Source of the DNA: an uncultured Oscillospiraceae bacterium
Lineage (GTDB): Bacteria > Bacillota_A > Clostridia > Oscillospirales > Oscillospiraceae
Direction: 5' to 3'
Assembly (NCBI GenBank): GCA_900757695.1
Contig: CAAEOU010000044.1
Coordinates: 1-11,962 of the forward strand
DNA: 11,962 nucleotides
Positions 1 to 7,109 of the stretch are shown piece by piece; the first letter of the stretch is position 1, and each line of letters begins with the position of its first letter. The position numbers and the translations under genes are program-made. The notes under the pieces are model-generated. The model searched no databases, was not told the DNA's origin, and saw nothing but the letters and a program-made list of their open reading frames with translations.

Positions 1-339
1 CCCAGCTACGACGGCGAGACTCCGGTTAAGCCCGAGGATGGCCAGTTCACCTATGAGTTTAAGGGTTGGAATCCGACCCTGTCCAAGGTAACCAAAAACA
101 TCACCTACACCGCCCAGTTCACGCCTGTAGAGAAGACCTTCACAGTTAGGTGGGTAAACTATGATGGCAGTGAGCTGGAGAAGGACGAGAATGTAGCGTA
201 CAACTCCAACCCCAGCTATGACGGCGAGACTCCGGTCAAGCCTGAGGACGGCCAGTTCACCTACACCTTCGCAGGTTGGAGCCCTGAACTGTCCAAGGTA
301 ACCAATAACATCACCTACACTGCACAGTATGAGGCGAAC
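1..339 (+). repeat. Tandem 210-nt (70-residue) beta-repeat units
   Basis: The unit starting [14 protein letters not shown] at nt 1 recurs at nt 211, giving a 210-nt period. The second unit is incomplete in its last third. Differences are a mix of third-position changes and a few amino-acid changes, for example YEFKGW against YTFAGW. A more diverged relative begins near nt 652. More copies may lie upstream of the window. Confidence 0.8.
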
Positions 340-1884
340 CTGAGATCCTATCAGGTCACCTATGACCTGAACGAAGGCTCTTGGCTTTCTACGGAGAACA
401 AGTTCACCTACGAAAATGGTAGTACGGTTGCAGTCAGCACCTTTGTACCCACCAGAGAGGGCTATAACTTCCTTGGCTGGAAGTCCAGCGAGGACGGTGA
501 GGATGCAGATCTGCTCCATGGTGATGATGTGTTCACCATGCCGACCCATGATGTGACCCTGACTGCCCAGTGGGCAATCAAGACCTACACAATCAAGTGG
601 GTAGATGGAAACGGCAATGTGCTCAAAGAGGAAACGGTGGAACATGGCACCACACCTTCTTATGACGGTGATACGCCCAAGAAGGATGCTGATGAGCAGT
701 TTACCTATACCTTTGATAAGTGGGATAAGGATCCTGAACCTGCGACAAGGGATATGACCTACACCGCAGAGTTCACGCCTAGTGCAATTCCTACTCCTAC
801 GCCCAGCACGGAGCCCACACCTAGCACAACTCCTACGCCCAGCACGGAGCCCTCACCCAGCACAGCTCCTACCCCCAGCACGGAGCCCACACCCAGCACA
901 ACTCCTACGCCCAGCACGGAGCCCACACCCAGCGCAACTCCTACGCCCAGCACGGAGCCCACGCCCAGCGCAACTCCTACGCCTAGCACGGAGCCCACAC
1001 CCAGCACAGCTCCTACCCCCAGCACGCAGCCCAGTGCAGAGCCCAGCACGCAGCCCAGTGCAGAGCCTGGCACGCAGCCTAGTGCAGAACCCAGCACGCA
1101 GCCCAGTGCAGAGCCTAGCACGCAGCCTAGTGTAGAGCCTAGCACGCAGCCCAGTGCTGAACCCAGCACGCAGCCCAGTGTACAGCCTACGCCCAGCACA
1201 ACGCCTGTGGTGCCTGCTGTACAGCCGGTACCCTCGATCCAGCCGAATCCCACACCGGTTCCTGCGGTAATTACGACGCCTACTCCTACACCTTCCCCGG
1301 CAGCAACACCTGCTGTAACGCCGGAGAACACGCCGGATCAGACGGTGACGCCTGTGCCGGAGGATGGAGAAATCATTCCGGATGAAGAGGTTCCCACCGC
1401 ACCTGGTGTGGACGAGCCTGCACAGCCGGAAGAGCTGGAAGCCATTGCAGATGATGCAACGCCTCTGGCAGGCGGCCGTGGCGGCCATTGGGCTCTGATC
1501 AACCTGATCCTTGCGATCCTTACCGTTCTGGCTTCTCTCCTGCTTCTGATTGGCTATATCGGAAAGAAGAAGAAAGCACTGGAGGATGAGGACGGAAACA
1601 AGGTAAAGGATGAAGACGGCAATACCGTTTGGGAATATGAGAAGAAGAAAAAGGGATTCTGGAGAGTATTTAGCCTGATCCCCGCAATCGTATCCGTGAT
1701 TGCGTTCATTCTCACTGAGAACATGAGACTTCCCATGCGGCTGGTTGACCGCTGGACGCTCCTGATGGTCATTATCGCAATTGTTCAGATCGTTGTTGCA
1801 GTGCTCTGCAAGAAGCGGAAGAACAAGGATGATGAGGACAGAGATGACCAGCAGAATCAGGATGCTGCTACAGTAACAGCCTAA
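1..1884 (+). CDS. Repeat-rich surface protein, C-terminal membrane anchor (5' partial)
   Basis: The reading frame is open from the first base to the TAA at 1882-1884 (627 codons), so the true start and signal peptide lie upstream; the first in-frame ATG, at 529, is internal. Residues 1-258 hold beta-type repeats of the Listeria/Bacteroides (InlB B-repeat, Flg_new-like) kind: two near-copies with a 70-residue period (from nt 1 and nt 211), a diverged unit with EGYNFLGW and VTLTAQW, and a further PSYDGDTP unit. Residues about 261-445 form a Pro/Thr/Ser stalk, followed by an acidic linker. Predicted membrane helices are at residues 497-519, 556-574 and 585-603, with KKKK after the first, a charged loop containing DEDGN twice, and a [14 protein letters not shown] tail. 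The positive-inside rule puts the repeats outside the cell. There is no LPXTG sorting signal. The likely role is an adhesin or cell-envelope protein; the ligand cannot be told. Confidence 0.85.
   Translation, partial: PSYDGETPVKPEDGQFTYEFKGWNPTLSKVTKNITYTAQFTPVEKTFTVRWVNYDGSELEKDENVAYNSNPSYDGETPVKPEDGQFTYTFAGWSPELSKVTNNITYTAQYEANLRSYQVTYDLNEGSWLSTENKFTYENGSTVAVSTFVPTREGYNFLGWKSSEDGEDADLLHGDDVFTMPTHDVTLTAQWAIKTYTIKWVDGNGNVLKEETVEHGTTPSYDGDTPKKDADEQFTYTFDKWDKDPEPATRDMTYTAEFTPSAIPTPTPSTEPTPSTTPTPSTEPSPSTAPTPSTEPTPSTTPTPSTEPTPSATPTPSTEPTPSATPTPSTEPTPSTAPTPSTQPSAEPSTQPSAEPGTQPSAEPSTQPSAEPSTQPSVEPSTQPSAEPSTQPSVQPTPSTTPVVPAVQPVPSIQPNPTPVPAVITTPTPTPSPAATPAVTPENTPDQTVTPVPEDGEIIPDEEVPTAPGVDEPAQPEELEAIADDATPLAGGRGGHWALINLILAILTVLASLLLLIGYIGKKKKALEDEDGNKVKDEDGNTVWEYEKKKKGFWRVFSLIPAIVSVIAFILTENMRLPMRLVDRWTLLMVIIAIVQIVVAVLCKKRKNKDDEDRDDQQNQDAATVTA
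796..1011 (+). repeat. 36-nt tandem repeat, six units, coding for a [11 protein letters not shown] stalk
   Basis: Units start at 796, 832, 868, 904, 940 and 976, each coding for a 12-residue variant of [12 protein letters not shown] or [12 protein letters not shown]. Changes between units are few (CCC/CCT, ACA/GCA, ACG/ACC). All units keep the frame. The stalk is probably extended, may be O-glycosylated, and lies outside the cell. Confidence 0.9.
1021..1188 (+). repeat. 24-nt tandem repeat, seven units, coding for STQPSAEP
   Basis: Units start at 1021, 1045, 1069, 1093, 1117, 1141 and 1165. Each codes for STQPSAEP or a variant ([24 protein letters not shown]). This array directly follows the 36-nt array and shares its AGCACG core, so it may have grown from it. 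After 1188 the stalk goes on as less regular Pro/Thr/Val sequence. Confidence 0.9.
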
Positions 1885-1892
1885 AAGCTACA

Positions 1893-1929
1893 AAAAAGGA
1901 CGCCCCTGCACGGCAGGGACGTCCTTTTT
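1893..1929. terminator. Bidirectional intrinsic terminator
   Basis: The arm AAAAAGGACG (1893-1902) pairs with CGTCCTTTTT (1920-1929), and CCCTGC (1904-1909) pairs with GCAGGG (1913-1918) around a three-base ACG loop, with one C/A mismatch. The A run on one side and T run on the other give a U tract in both directions. It lies 8 nt after the surface-protein stop codon and 8 nt beyond the end of the converging TauE gene, so it serves both. Confidence 0.93.
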
Positions 1930-1937
1930 GCGATGAC

Positions 1938-2717
1938 TCAGGTCAAAAGATTGAAGAAGAACACTGCGATGCCAAGGACCACGAGAACAATACCGGTAAC
2001 ACGGTTGAGTGTTTTCGCATCGGCCTTGTTGGCAAGAACTGCGGCAATTCTGGCCCAGATCAATGTGAAAATAACACAGAGCGCAAAGATGCGCCAGTCT
2101 GGGGCTCCGCCAATGGCAAAGTGGGAAACTGCACCGGTGAGTGCGGTGAAGGTCATAATAAAGACGCTGGTACCCACTGCGGTTTTCAGCTCATAGCCCA
2201 GCACGGAGGTCAAAATCAAAAGCATCATCATGCCGCCACCGGCGCCTACAAAGCCGCAGATAAAGCCGATAAGAATGCCGCAGATTACGGACTGTATGGC
2301 CCGCTTACCGGCGGAGACGGACTGCATGGACTCTCTGGTGGTCATAACCGGCTTTACAATGAATTTAATGCCCAGCAAAAAGGTCATGAACACGGAGAAG
2401 CTGCCCATGGTGTGGGAGGGAAGCAGGCTGGCAATATAGCTTCCAACGACGGTAAACAGCAGGACGCTGACCATCATGATCAGGCCATTGCGGATATCGA
2501 GATTCTTGTTTTTGCCATAAGTGTAGGCCGAAACGGCGCTGGCCAGTACGTCAGAGGAGAGGGCGATGCCCACGGCCATATAGGGATCCATTCCCAAAAA
2601 GAAGATCAGCATGGGACTGATGACCGCAGCGGCGCTCATGCCTGCAAAGCCGGTACCAAGACCGGCGCCCATACCGGCTAGAAACGTTACAAGAATGGTG
2701 GAAAGAACTTTTGTCAT
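1938..2717 (-). CDS. TauE/SafE-family membrane exporter (sulfite/organosulfur anion type)
   Basis: A 259-residue, strongly hydrophobic protein with the two-half architecture of the TauE/SafE family (former DUF81). Each half has a glycine-rich helix start: GTGFAGMSAA at residues 21-30 and GFVGAGGGMMM near 155-165. Six to eight membrane segments are visible. Family members are thought to move sulfite, sulfoacetate or other small anions across the cytoplasmic membrane; the substrate here is not shown by the sequence. The start at 2717 has GGGAG about 9 nt upstream, inside the end of the MarR gene, and only two bases separate that stop from this start, so translation is probably coupled. The gene is probably transcribed from the promoter at 3200-3228 under MarR control. 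Confidence 0.85.
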   Translation of the reverse strand: MTKVLSTILVTFLAGMGAGLGTGFAGMSAAAVISPMLIFFLGMDPYMAVGIALSSDVLASAVSAYTYGKNKNLDIRNGLIMMVSVLLFTVVGSYIASLLPSHTMGSFSVFMTFLLGIKFIVKPVMTTRESMQSVSAGKRAIQSVICGILIGFICGFVGAGGGMMMLLILTSVLGYELKTAVGTSVFIMTFTALTGAVSHFAIGGAPDWRIFALCVIFTLIWARIAAVLANKADAKTLNRVTGIVLVVLGIAVFFFNLLT

Positions 2718-2719
2718 AG

Positions 2720-3151
2720 TTAGGCTCCCTTCACAAGATGATCCAGGTTTTGGTCCATGATGGACAGGGCATGAAAGAAACTTTTGCGTGTGTCTTCATC
2801 CATGCCGGAAAAAAGATCGGTAAAGAAACGCTGCTGGAGCGCCTGCCCCTGTTGGACAACGGGCTGGGCCTTTTCGGTCAGCAGCAGCTGGACTTTCCGG
2901 CGATCGCCGGTTACGGCATTGCGGGTCAGATAGCCGTCTTCCACAAGCCGGGAAACGTTGACAGAGACCAAATTGGCTTTGATCTTCCGAACCTCGGTGA
3001 TATCTCTCGCAGTGGTATATCTGGGGTTGTTGGCGAGAAACAGGAGAATGTCAAAGGCGGTTTGCGGCAGGCCTAGGCTGACGCACAGGGGCTTACAGGC
3101 ACTGCTGTAAGCCTGAGAGAGTTTTTGGGCAAAATCCAGGCTGGGATTCAT
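2720..3151 (-). CDS. MarR-family transcriptional regulator
   Basis: 143 residues, the usual size for a MarR dimer subunit. It has an N-terminal dimerisation helix, a winged helix-turn-helix at about residues 45-92 (the LVSVNVSRLVEDGYLTR recognition-helix region) and the typical wing DRRKVQLLLTEKA at 83-95, then a C-terminal dimerisation helix. MarR proteins usually repress a nearby transporter or enzyme gene and release DNA on binding a small molecule or on cysteine oxidation. Two cysteines (residues 19 and 23) sit in the N-terminal helix, but I would not infer redox sensing from that alone. The start is set by GTGAGGTGA (complement of 3156-3164) a few bases before the ATG. It is the first gene of an operon with the TauE-type exporter and very probably regulates itself and that exporter. 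Confidence 0.9.
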   Translation of the reverse strand: MNPSLDFAQKLSQAYSSACKPLCVSLGLPQTAFDILLFLANNPRYTTARDITEVRKIKANLVSVNVSRLVEDGYLTRNAVTGDRRKVQLLLTEKAQPVVQQGQALQQRFFTDLFSGMDEDTRKSFFHALSIMDQNLDHLVKGA

Positions 3152-3184
3152 ATCGTCACCTCACGAATAATCAAAAATGAAATA

Positions 3185-3196
3185 TTCAAATTTGAA
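3185..3196. promoter_or_regulatory. Candidate MarR operator, perfect 12-bp palindrome
   Basis: TTCAAATTTGAA reads the same on both strands. It lies immediately downstream of the -10 box of the MarR promoter, over the predicted start of transcription (near 3193), where a bound dimer would block RNA polymerase. Size and A/T-rich symmetry suit MarR family operators. The link to this MarR protein is inference from position. Confidence 0.65.
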
Positions 3197-3199
3197 CTA

Positions 3200-3228
3200 A
3201 TTATAAGCTGGCACATAGGAAAAGTCAA
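3200..3228 (-). promoter_or_regulatory. Near-consensus sigma-A promoter of the marR-tauE operon
   Basis: On the minus strand, TTGACT (complement of 3223-3228), a 17-bp spacer and a perfect TATAAT (complement of 3200-3205). Predicted transcription starts near 3193, giving a leader of about 42 nt to the ATG at 3151. Confidence 0.88.
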
Positions 3229-3250
3229 GCGTGCAGCTGTAAATTTGCAG

Positions 3251-3285
3251 TTCAGCCCCAGCCGCTTTCTGCGGCTGGGGCTGAA
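3251..3285 (-). terminator. 15-bp perfect hairpin after the MATE gene
   Basis: TTCAGCCCCAGCCGC (3251-3265) pairs perfectly with 3271-3285 around the loop TTTCT. It lies 17 nt after the MATE stop codon and just upstream of the marR promoter on the same strand, so it probably insulates the two units. The U tract after the stem in the minus direction is poor (AACTGCAAATTT), so termination strength is uncertain. Confidence 0.65.
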
Positions 3286-3302
3286 CCGATAGGCGTAGCG
3301 AT

Positions 3303-4676
3303 CTACGAGGATTCCCGTGTAAGAACATGGATCCAGCGATAGCTGTTGGTATAGTACAAAATGGGGATGCATTTGAACAGCTGATCGCTGTTGAGAAAGA
3401 ATACCACCCAGAAAACAGGAAGCTTCCACCAGAATGCGGCGGCAAAGCTCAGCGGCATAACAATGGCCCATGTTGAGATCAGATTCAGGTGCATATTGAA
3501 TTTTGTCTCGCCGCCGCCGCGGATGATTCCCACCGAGGCAGGCATTTGATAGGCCATGCCCACGAAGATCAGTACCATTAGCAGCAACAGCTGATTGGCA
3601 AGCGCCTTTGCGGTGGGAGACAGGACATAGAGGTGCAGCAGTGGCTGACGGATGGCCAGCAGGATGCCGCCCAGTACCAGCCCCAGCAGCAGGAAAATCA
3701 GCTGGAGCGCACGCACATAGGGCTGTAGTTCTGCCTTGCTGTTGCGGCCTTCTCCAACCATTTTTCCAACAGAAACAGAGGTGGCAGAGGCTTCGCTGAC
3801 CGTTACGACCTTGAGATATTGAAACATGGTGGTGGAAACGGAGTTTGCGGCAATTGCATCGGAGGACAGGTGCCCGAGAATACCGGTTTGGATCGGTGTT
3901 GCAAGGCTCCACAGCAGATTGGTAAGCACAACGGGAACGGCTACATTCCGGTAGTCCCCGGAAAGTGCGGCGTTTCGATGGAACGGATTTTTGGAAAAAA
4001 GCCGGATACGCTTTTCGCGGAACAGCACATAACTGAGCACCACCAGCAGTTCCATGATCCGGGCGGTAAGGGTGCCGATGGCTGCTCCCTGAAGCCCCAG
4101 CTCCGGGAAGCCAAAGTGGCCGAAGATCAAGGTATAGTTGATGGCAACATTTAATAAAAGACTCATAAGGCTCACATAGAAAGAGATGGTGACCACCTCC
4201 ATGCTCCGCAGAAAAGCCATCAGCAGCGTTGTGACGATGTAGAAGAGATAGGAAAATTTCAGAATTTGCAGGTACTGGACACCGGCCTGCACAATGGTTT
4301 CATCGGAGGTAAACAGCCTTAGAAGCTGGTGGGGCAGCAGGGCAGTCAGGAGCAGCACCAGTCCGCCAAAGCAGAGGCCGGCTTTCAGTGCAATGCCAGT
4401 GATGATTCGGATGGGCGCAGTGTCTCCCTTCCCCCAATACTGAGTGATCAACATGCCCATGGCATCGCCGATGGCAATGGTGATCTGCTGAACAAGGAAC
4501 TGTATCTGATTTACGGTGGCCGCACCGGACAGCGCAGCCTGACTATAGCCGCCCAGCATGATATTATCTGCAACATTGACGGAATAGGCCAGAATGTTTT
4601 GCAGAGATACAATGAGGATCAGGCGAAATAGATTCCGGTAAAAGTGCCGATCACGGGCCAGAAAATGCTGTGTCAT
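3303..4676 (-). CDS. MATE-family multidrug/toxin efflux transporter
   Basis: 457 residues from the chosen start, the usual size for a 12-helix MATE (NorM/DinF-like) transporter that exports cationic drugs or metabolites using a Na+ or H+ gradient. Visible family features are the N-terminal helix with NILAYSVNVADNIMLG, followed by AALSGAATVNQI, then GMLITQYWGKGD near the end of helix 2-3, and the same fold repeated in the second half (LWSLATPIQTGILG, SVGKMVGEGRN). An in-frame ATG at 4718 has no ribosome binding site; the ATG at 4676 has GAGG 10 nt upstream (complement of 4687-4690) and gives the family-like N-terminus, so I prefer it. The gene diverges from the LysR gene, which is its most likely regulator. 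The substrate is unknown. Confidence 0.88.
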   Translation of the reverse strand: MTQHFLARDRHFYRNLFRLILIVSLQNILAYSVNVADNIMLGGYSQAALSGAATVNQIQFLVQQITIAIGDAMGMLITQYWGKGDTAPIRIITGIALKAGLCFGGLVLLLTALLPHQLLRLFTSDETIVQAGVQYLQILKFSYLFYIVTTLLMAFLRSMEVVTISFYVSLMSLLLNVAINYTLIFGHFGFPELGLQGAAIGTLTARIMELLVVLSYVLFREKRIRLFSKNPFHRNAALSGDYRNVAVPVVLTNLLWSLATPIQTGILGHLSSDAIAANSVSTTMFQYLKVVTVSEASATSVSVGKMVGEGRNSKAELQPYVRALQLIFLLLGLVLGGILLAIRQPLLHLYVLSPTAKALANQLLLLMVLIFVGMAYQMPASVGIIRGGGETKFNMHLNLISTWAIVMPLSFAAAFWWKLPVFWVVFFLNSDQLFKCIPILYYTNSYRWIHVLTRESS

Positions 4677-4812
4677 AGGGGATGTACCTCGCTTGTGCGG
4701 CGCATGAAAGGGCCGCATGGATTCAGAATGATATTACGATAGCACAGGATCCGATCTGGGGCAAGCACCAAATCGGCGTGACAGAAAATCGTGGCGGATC
4801 ATGGGGATTTTA

Positions 4813-4846
4813 TTGTAAAATAAATGATTTGTGTATATAATATAAT
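4813..4846 (+). promoter_or_regulatory. Promoter of the LysR-family gene
   Basis: TTGTAA (4813-4818), 17-bp spacer, TATAAT (4836-4841); a second overlapping TATAAT lies at 4841-4846. The surrounding sequence is A/T-rich. A weak promoter for the divergent MATE gene (TTGCCC, 17 bp, TATCGT, on the minus strand about 4734-4765) is possible but not well supported. I could not single out a convincing LysR box. Confidence 0.6.
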
Positions 4847-4871
4847 CTATCAACATATTTGAGGGATGACC

Positions 4872-5756
4872 ATGACACGAACAGAACTGGAATCTTTTCT
4901 TGCGGTAGTGCAGGCGGGGAGCCTCAGCGCCGCAGCCAGAAGCCTGTACATCACCCAACCGGCGCTGAGCCGCCGCATTCAATCTCTGGAGCAGGAATTG
5001 GGCTATCCGCTGCTCCAGCGCAGTCCCGGCGTTCGGAAAACGACGCTGACGCCCCAGGGGGAGCAGTTTGTATCACTGGCCACAAAGTGGATGGGGATTT
5101 GGAACGAAGCACAGGAAATACCGGCCCGACTCAGCAGAAAGAGCTATACCATCGCCTCCAATGACAGCATCGGTGCCTGTTTTCTGCCGCCGGTTCTGCA
5201 TCTTCTGATTCGGAAAAATCCGGATGTGGATATCCGGCTGCTGAGCCTCCATTCGGTAGAGGCATATCTCTACATGGAGCGAGGGCTTGCGGATATTGCG
5301 TTTATCTCCGATGCACGTTATTCCAAGGATATTGACACTGTAAATCTTACCGGGGAGAAATTTGTGGTACTGTCGGATGCAAACCTGAACCTTTCCGCAG
5401 AGGTTTCTGCGGCGGAACTGGATCCGGCAAAAGAGATCTACATGGAGTGGACCCCGGGATTTGACCGGTGGCACCGCTATTGGTTCCGGACGCCCCGGCC
5501 TCATGTGCAGGTGGATTCTACCTCGTTCCTCAGTTATCTGCTGTCTCAGGGAATGTGCTGGGCTGTAGTACCGCTTTCCGTAGCGGATTTTATTCGCCGC
5601 CATGTGCCGCTGACATGTTCCCGACTGATCCAGCCGCCACCGGACCGGGTCTGCTGCTGCCTGACAAAGCCCCAGCGTCAGCCCATGGATGAGCTGCTGT
5701 TTGACTGTATCCGGGAGACATATCGGGGACAGGATCGAATTCAAATATTGCTGTGA
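4872..5756 (+). CDS. LysR-family transcriptional regulator
   Basis: 294 residues, a normal LysR length. The N-terminal winged helix-turn-helix covers residues 1-62: ELESFLAVVQAGSLSAAAR, then ITQPALSRRIQSLEQELG, then LLQRS and LTPQGEQF, all close to the family pattern. The remainder is the periplasmic-binding-protein-like effector domain (for example YTIASNDSIGACFLPPVL and MERGLADIAFI). Two ATG codons lie at the start: 4866 abuts GAGGG, while 4872 has it at a six-base spacing, so 4872 is chosen. The gene diverges from the MATE transporter across about 195 bp, the classic arrangement in which a LysR protein controls itself and its divergent neighbour. The effector cannot be told from sequence. 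Confidence 0.92.
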   Translation: MTRTELESFLAVVQAGSLSAAARSLYITQPALSRRIQSLEQELGYPLLQRSPGVRKTTLTPQGEQFVSLATKWMGIWNEAQEIPARLSRKSYTIASNDSIGACFLPPVLHLLIRKNPDVDIRLLSLHSVEAYLYMERGLADIAFISDARYSKDIDTVNLTGEKFVVLSDANLNLSAEVSAAELDPAKEIYMEWTPGFDRWHRYWFRTPRPHVQVDSTSFLSYLLSQGMCWAVVPLSVADFIRRHVPLTCSRLIQPPPDRVCCCLTKPQRQPMDELLFDCIRETYRGQDRIQILL

Positions 5757-5758
5757 TC

Positions 5759-5799
5759 CATATAGCCCGCCTTCGGCAATGCCGAAGGCGGGCTATATG
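5759..5799 (+). terminator. Perfect 19-bp hairpin after the LysR gene
   Basis: Positions 5759-5777 pair without mismatch with 5781-5799 around a three-base AAT loop; the stem includes GCCCGCCTTCGGC. It starts 3 nt after the stop codon. Downstream bases TTGTGT form only a loose U tract, so it may act as a terminator or also protect the 3' end of the mRNA. Confidence 0.75.
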
Positions 5800-5868
5800 T
5801 TGTGTAAAGATATTTACTAAAATGAAAAATATAAAACTAGTATAAATTACAAAAATGATTCATATATA

Positions 5869-5895
5869 TTGCGCTTTCGGATGAAGTGTGATAAT
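5869..5895 (+). promoter_or_regulatory. Probable promoter of the lipoprotein gene
   Basis: TTGCGC (5869-5874) and GATAAT (5890-5895) with a 15-bp spacer, or ATTGCG with 16 bp. A TG at 5887-5888 makes an extended -10 (TGTGATAAT), which can make up for the poor spacing. The upstream region 5800-5868 is A/T-rich, and I see no other gene or structure in it. Confidence 0.5.
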
Positions 5896-5942
5896 CTGTA
5901 GTCAACTTCAAAGACCATCTAAGGAAGAAAGGAGCGGTAGGG

Positions 5943-7070
5943 ATGAAAAGACAATGGCTGAGAGGATTGGCAATTGGCGCGGCGATGAGCCTGCTGTGCG
6001 GCTGCGGCCACTATGGGGATAAAAATGCGGAAGCGAGGCCGGAACCGGCGCTGTCTGCTGAGGATTACCAGGTGGAGCAGTTTGATACATCGCTGCAGCA
6101 GGGATATACATGGTTTTTCTGCGCAGATGAACGCTTCTACTATACCAGCGGCGTACAGGAACTGATGGATGATGCCAGCCGTCCTGTACCGCTCTATGCC
6201 TATGATCCTTCCAGCGGAATTTCAGAGGAGATCCCGTTGCCACTGGGGGAGGAGTGGCATCTTTATTCCATGACGCCTGCGCCGGATGGCGGGTATTGGA
6301 TGGTATTTACGCCCCTTACCTTTGGAAATTCGGTAACAGACTATACACCAAAGGGAGCGTGGCTCCTTAAAACAGATGCAGAGTTTCAGGAGCTTTTTCG
6401 CATTGATTTGTCACCCTACAGCCAGGAATTAGTCCGCATTGTCAATGTAATTTGCCCAAAGTCCAGTCAGTATGCCGTAGATGCAAAGGAAAGCATGGGA
6501 TGGGCAAAGACGAATAAAAACGAGTTCTTTAAGCCGGAACTGCTATGCGATTCACGGGGACGGGTATATGTGGCGGCGGTGCTGGAAAACGTGCTGGTGT
6601 TTGAGCCGGACGGGACCTTGCTTCAGCAATTTGATATCTTTGATGAGGCGTATGCTCAGGGCGTGTGCCTTTCGAGGACTGCACAGGGCGACATTGCGGT
6701 GAGCTGTGCCGGTGCGAATGACTATGAGATCTATGTGATTGATACGGAAGCGATGTCTATTGGGGCGCCGTTCGTTCGGCGGACGGAAGGAGAATACACG
6801 GACAGACTGACGCCAGTATCTTCACTGCTGCCGGAATATGATCTGTTTGGCTGCGGCTATTATGGCCTGTATGGCATATCCCTTGGGCCGGACGGAACAT
6901 ATTCCAGCAGACCGCTGCTTTATTACGGAGAAAACAACAAACTGCCGCAGGATGAAAATGCTATCCGTCGACACACATCGTCAGCTGACCAATTGGCATT
7001 TCTTCATCTGGGGCAAGCAGAAGAAGACAGAAGTAAGGTGCTCTCTCTTTATACACTGACCATGAAATAA
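5943..7070 (+). CDS. Putative lipoprotein with beta-propeller-like repeats
   Basis: 375 residues. The N-terminus has a short basic segment (MKRQWLR), a hydrophobic stretch and a lipobox-like LCGC ending at Cys21, which fits cleavage by signal peptidase II and lipid attachment to the outer face of the membrane. The rest has repeated short beta-strand blocks of the kind seen in propellers: VPLYAYDPSSGI, then WHLYSMTPAPDGGYWMVF, then GRVYVAAVLENVLVFEPDG near residues 205-223, then GDIAVSCAGANDYEIYVIDTEA. No catalytic motif is seen. The start at 5943 has AAAGGAG with an 8-nt spacer. Such propeller segments can occur joined to an extracellular solute-binding domain; none follows here, and the gene ends cleanly at a terminator. 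The function is unknown. It is flanked by its own promoter and terminators, so it is monocistronic. Confidence 0.75.
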   Translation: MKRQWLRGLAIGAAMSLLCGCGHYGDKNAEARPEPALSAEDYQVEQFDTSLQQGYTWFFCADERFYYTSGVQELMDDASRPVPLYAYDPSSGISEEIPLPLGEEWHLYSMTPAPDGGYWMVFTPLTFGNSVTDYTPKGAWLLKTDAEFQELFRIDLSPYSQELVRIVNVICPKSSQYAVDAKESMGWAKTNKNEFFKPELLCDSRGRVYVAAVLENVLVFEPDGTLLQQFDIFDEAYAQGVCLSRTAQGDIAVSCAGANDYEIYVIDTEAMSIGAPFVRRTEGEYTDRLTPVSSLLPEYDLFGCGYYGLYGISLGPDGTYSSRPLLYYGENNKLPQDENAIRRHTSSADQLAFLHLGQAEEDRSKVLSLYTLTMK

Positions 7071-7104
7071 AAAAAGCCCGGCAAATCAGAGCGGATTTGC
7101 CGGG
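7069..7104. terminator. Shared terminator between the lipoprotein and DUF1275 genes
   Basis: CCCGGCAAATC (7077-7087) pairs with GATTTGCCGGG (7094-7104) around AGAGCG. On the minus strand the stem is followed by seven Us (complement of 7069-7075), a strong terminator for the ATP synthase/DUF1275 unit. On the plus strand it is followed by TCTTGTT, weaker but usable for the lipoprotein gene. Confidence 0.9.
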
Positions 7105-7109
7105 TCTTG

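Noticed and set aside
796..1188. Short tandem repeats as a CRISPR array
   Set aside because: Repeats are contiguous without spacers, in frame, and part of a protein stalk.
759..1488. Long minus-strand and other-frame reading frames (190, 211 and 117 residues) across the stalk repeats
   Set aside because: They follow from the low stop-codon content of the 36-nt and 24-nt repeats, give low-complexity Gly/Val/Leu or Arg/Cys products, and have no ribosome binding site; the plus frame 1 protein explains the region.
1893..1929. Inverted repeat as part of a mobile element end or attachment site
   Set aside because: Placed between two convergent genes with A and T runs at the two ends; a bidirectional terminator explains all of it.
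3148..3912. 254-residue minus-strand frame overlapping the 3' half of the MATE gene and running to the marR start
   Set aside because: It lies out of frame in a clear MATE gene, crosses the hairpin at 3251-3285 and the marR promoter, and has a low-complexity Cys/His/Arg-rich product.
4674..4718. Upstream ATG at 4718 as start of the MATE gene
   Set aside because: No ribosome binding site, and the extra residues MRPFHAPHKRGTSP are not like the family N-terminus; the ATG at 4676 has GAGG at suitable distance.
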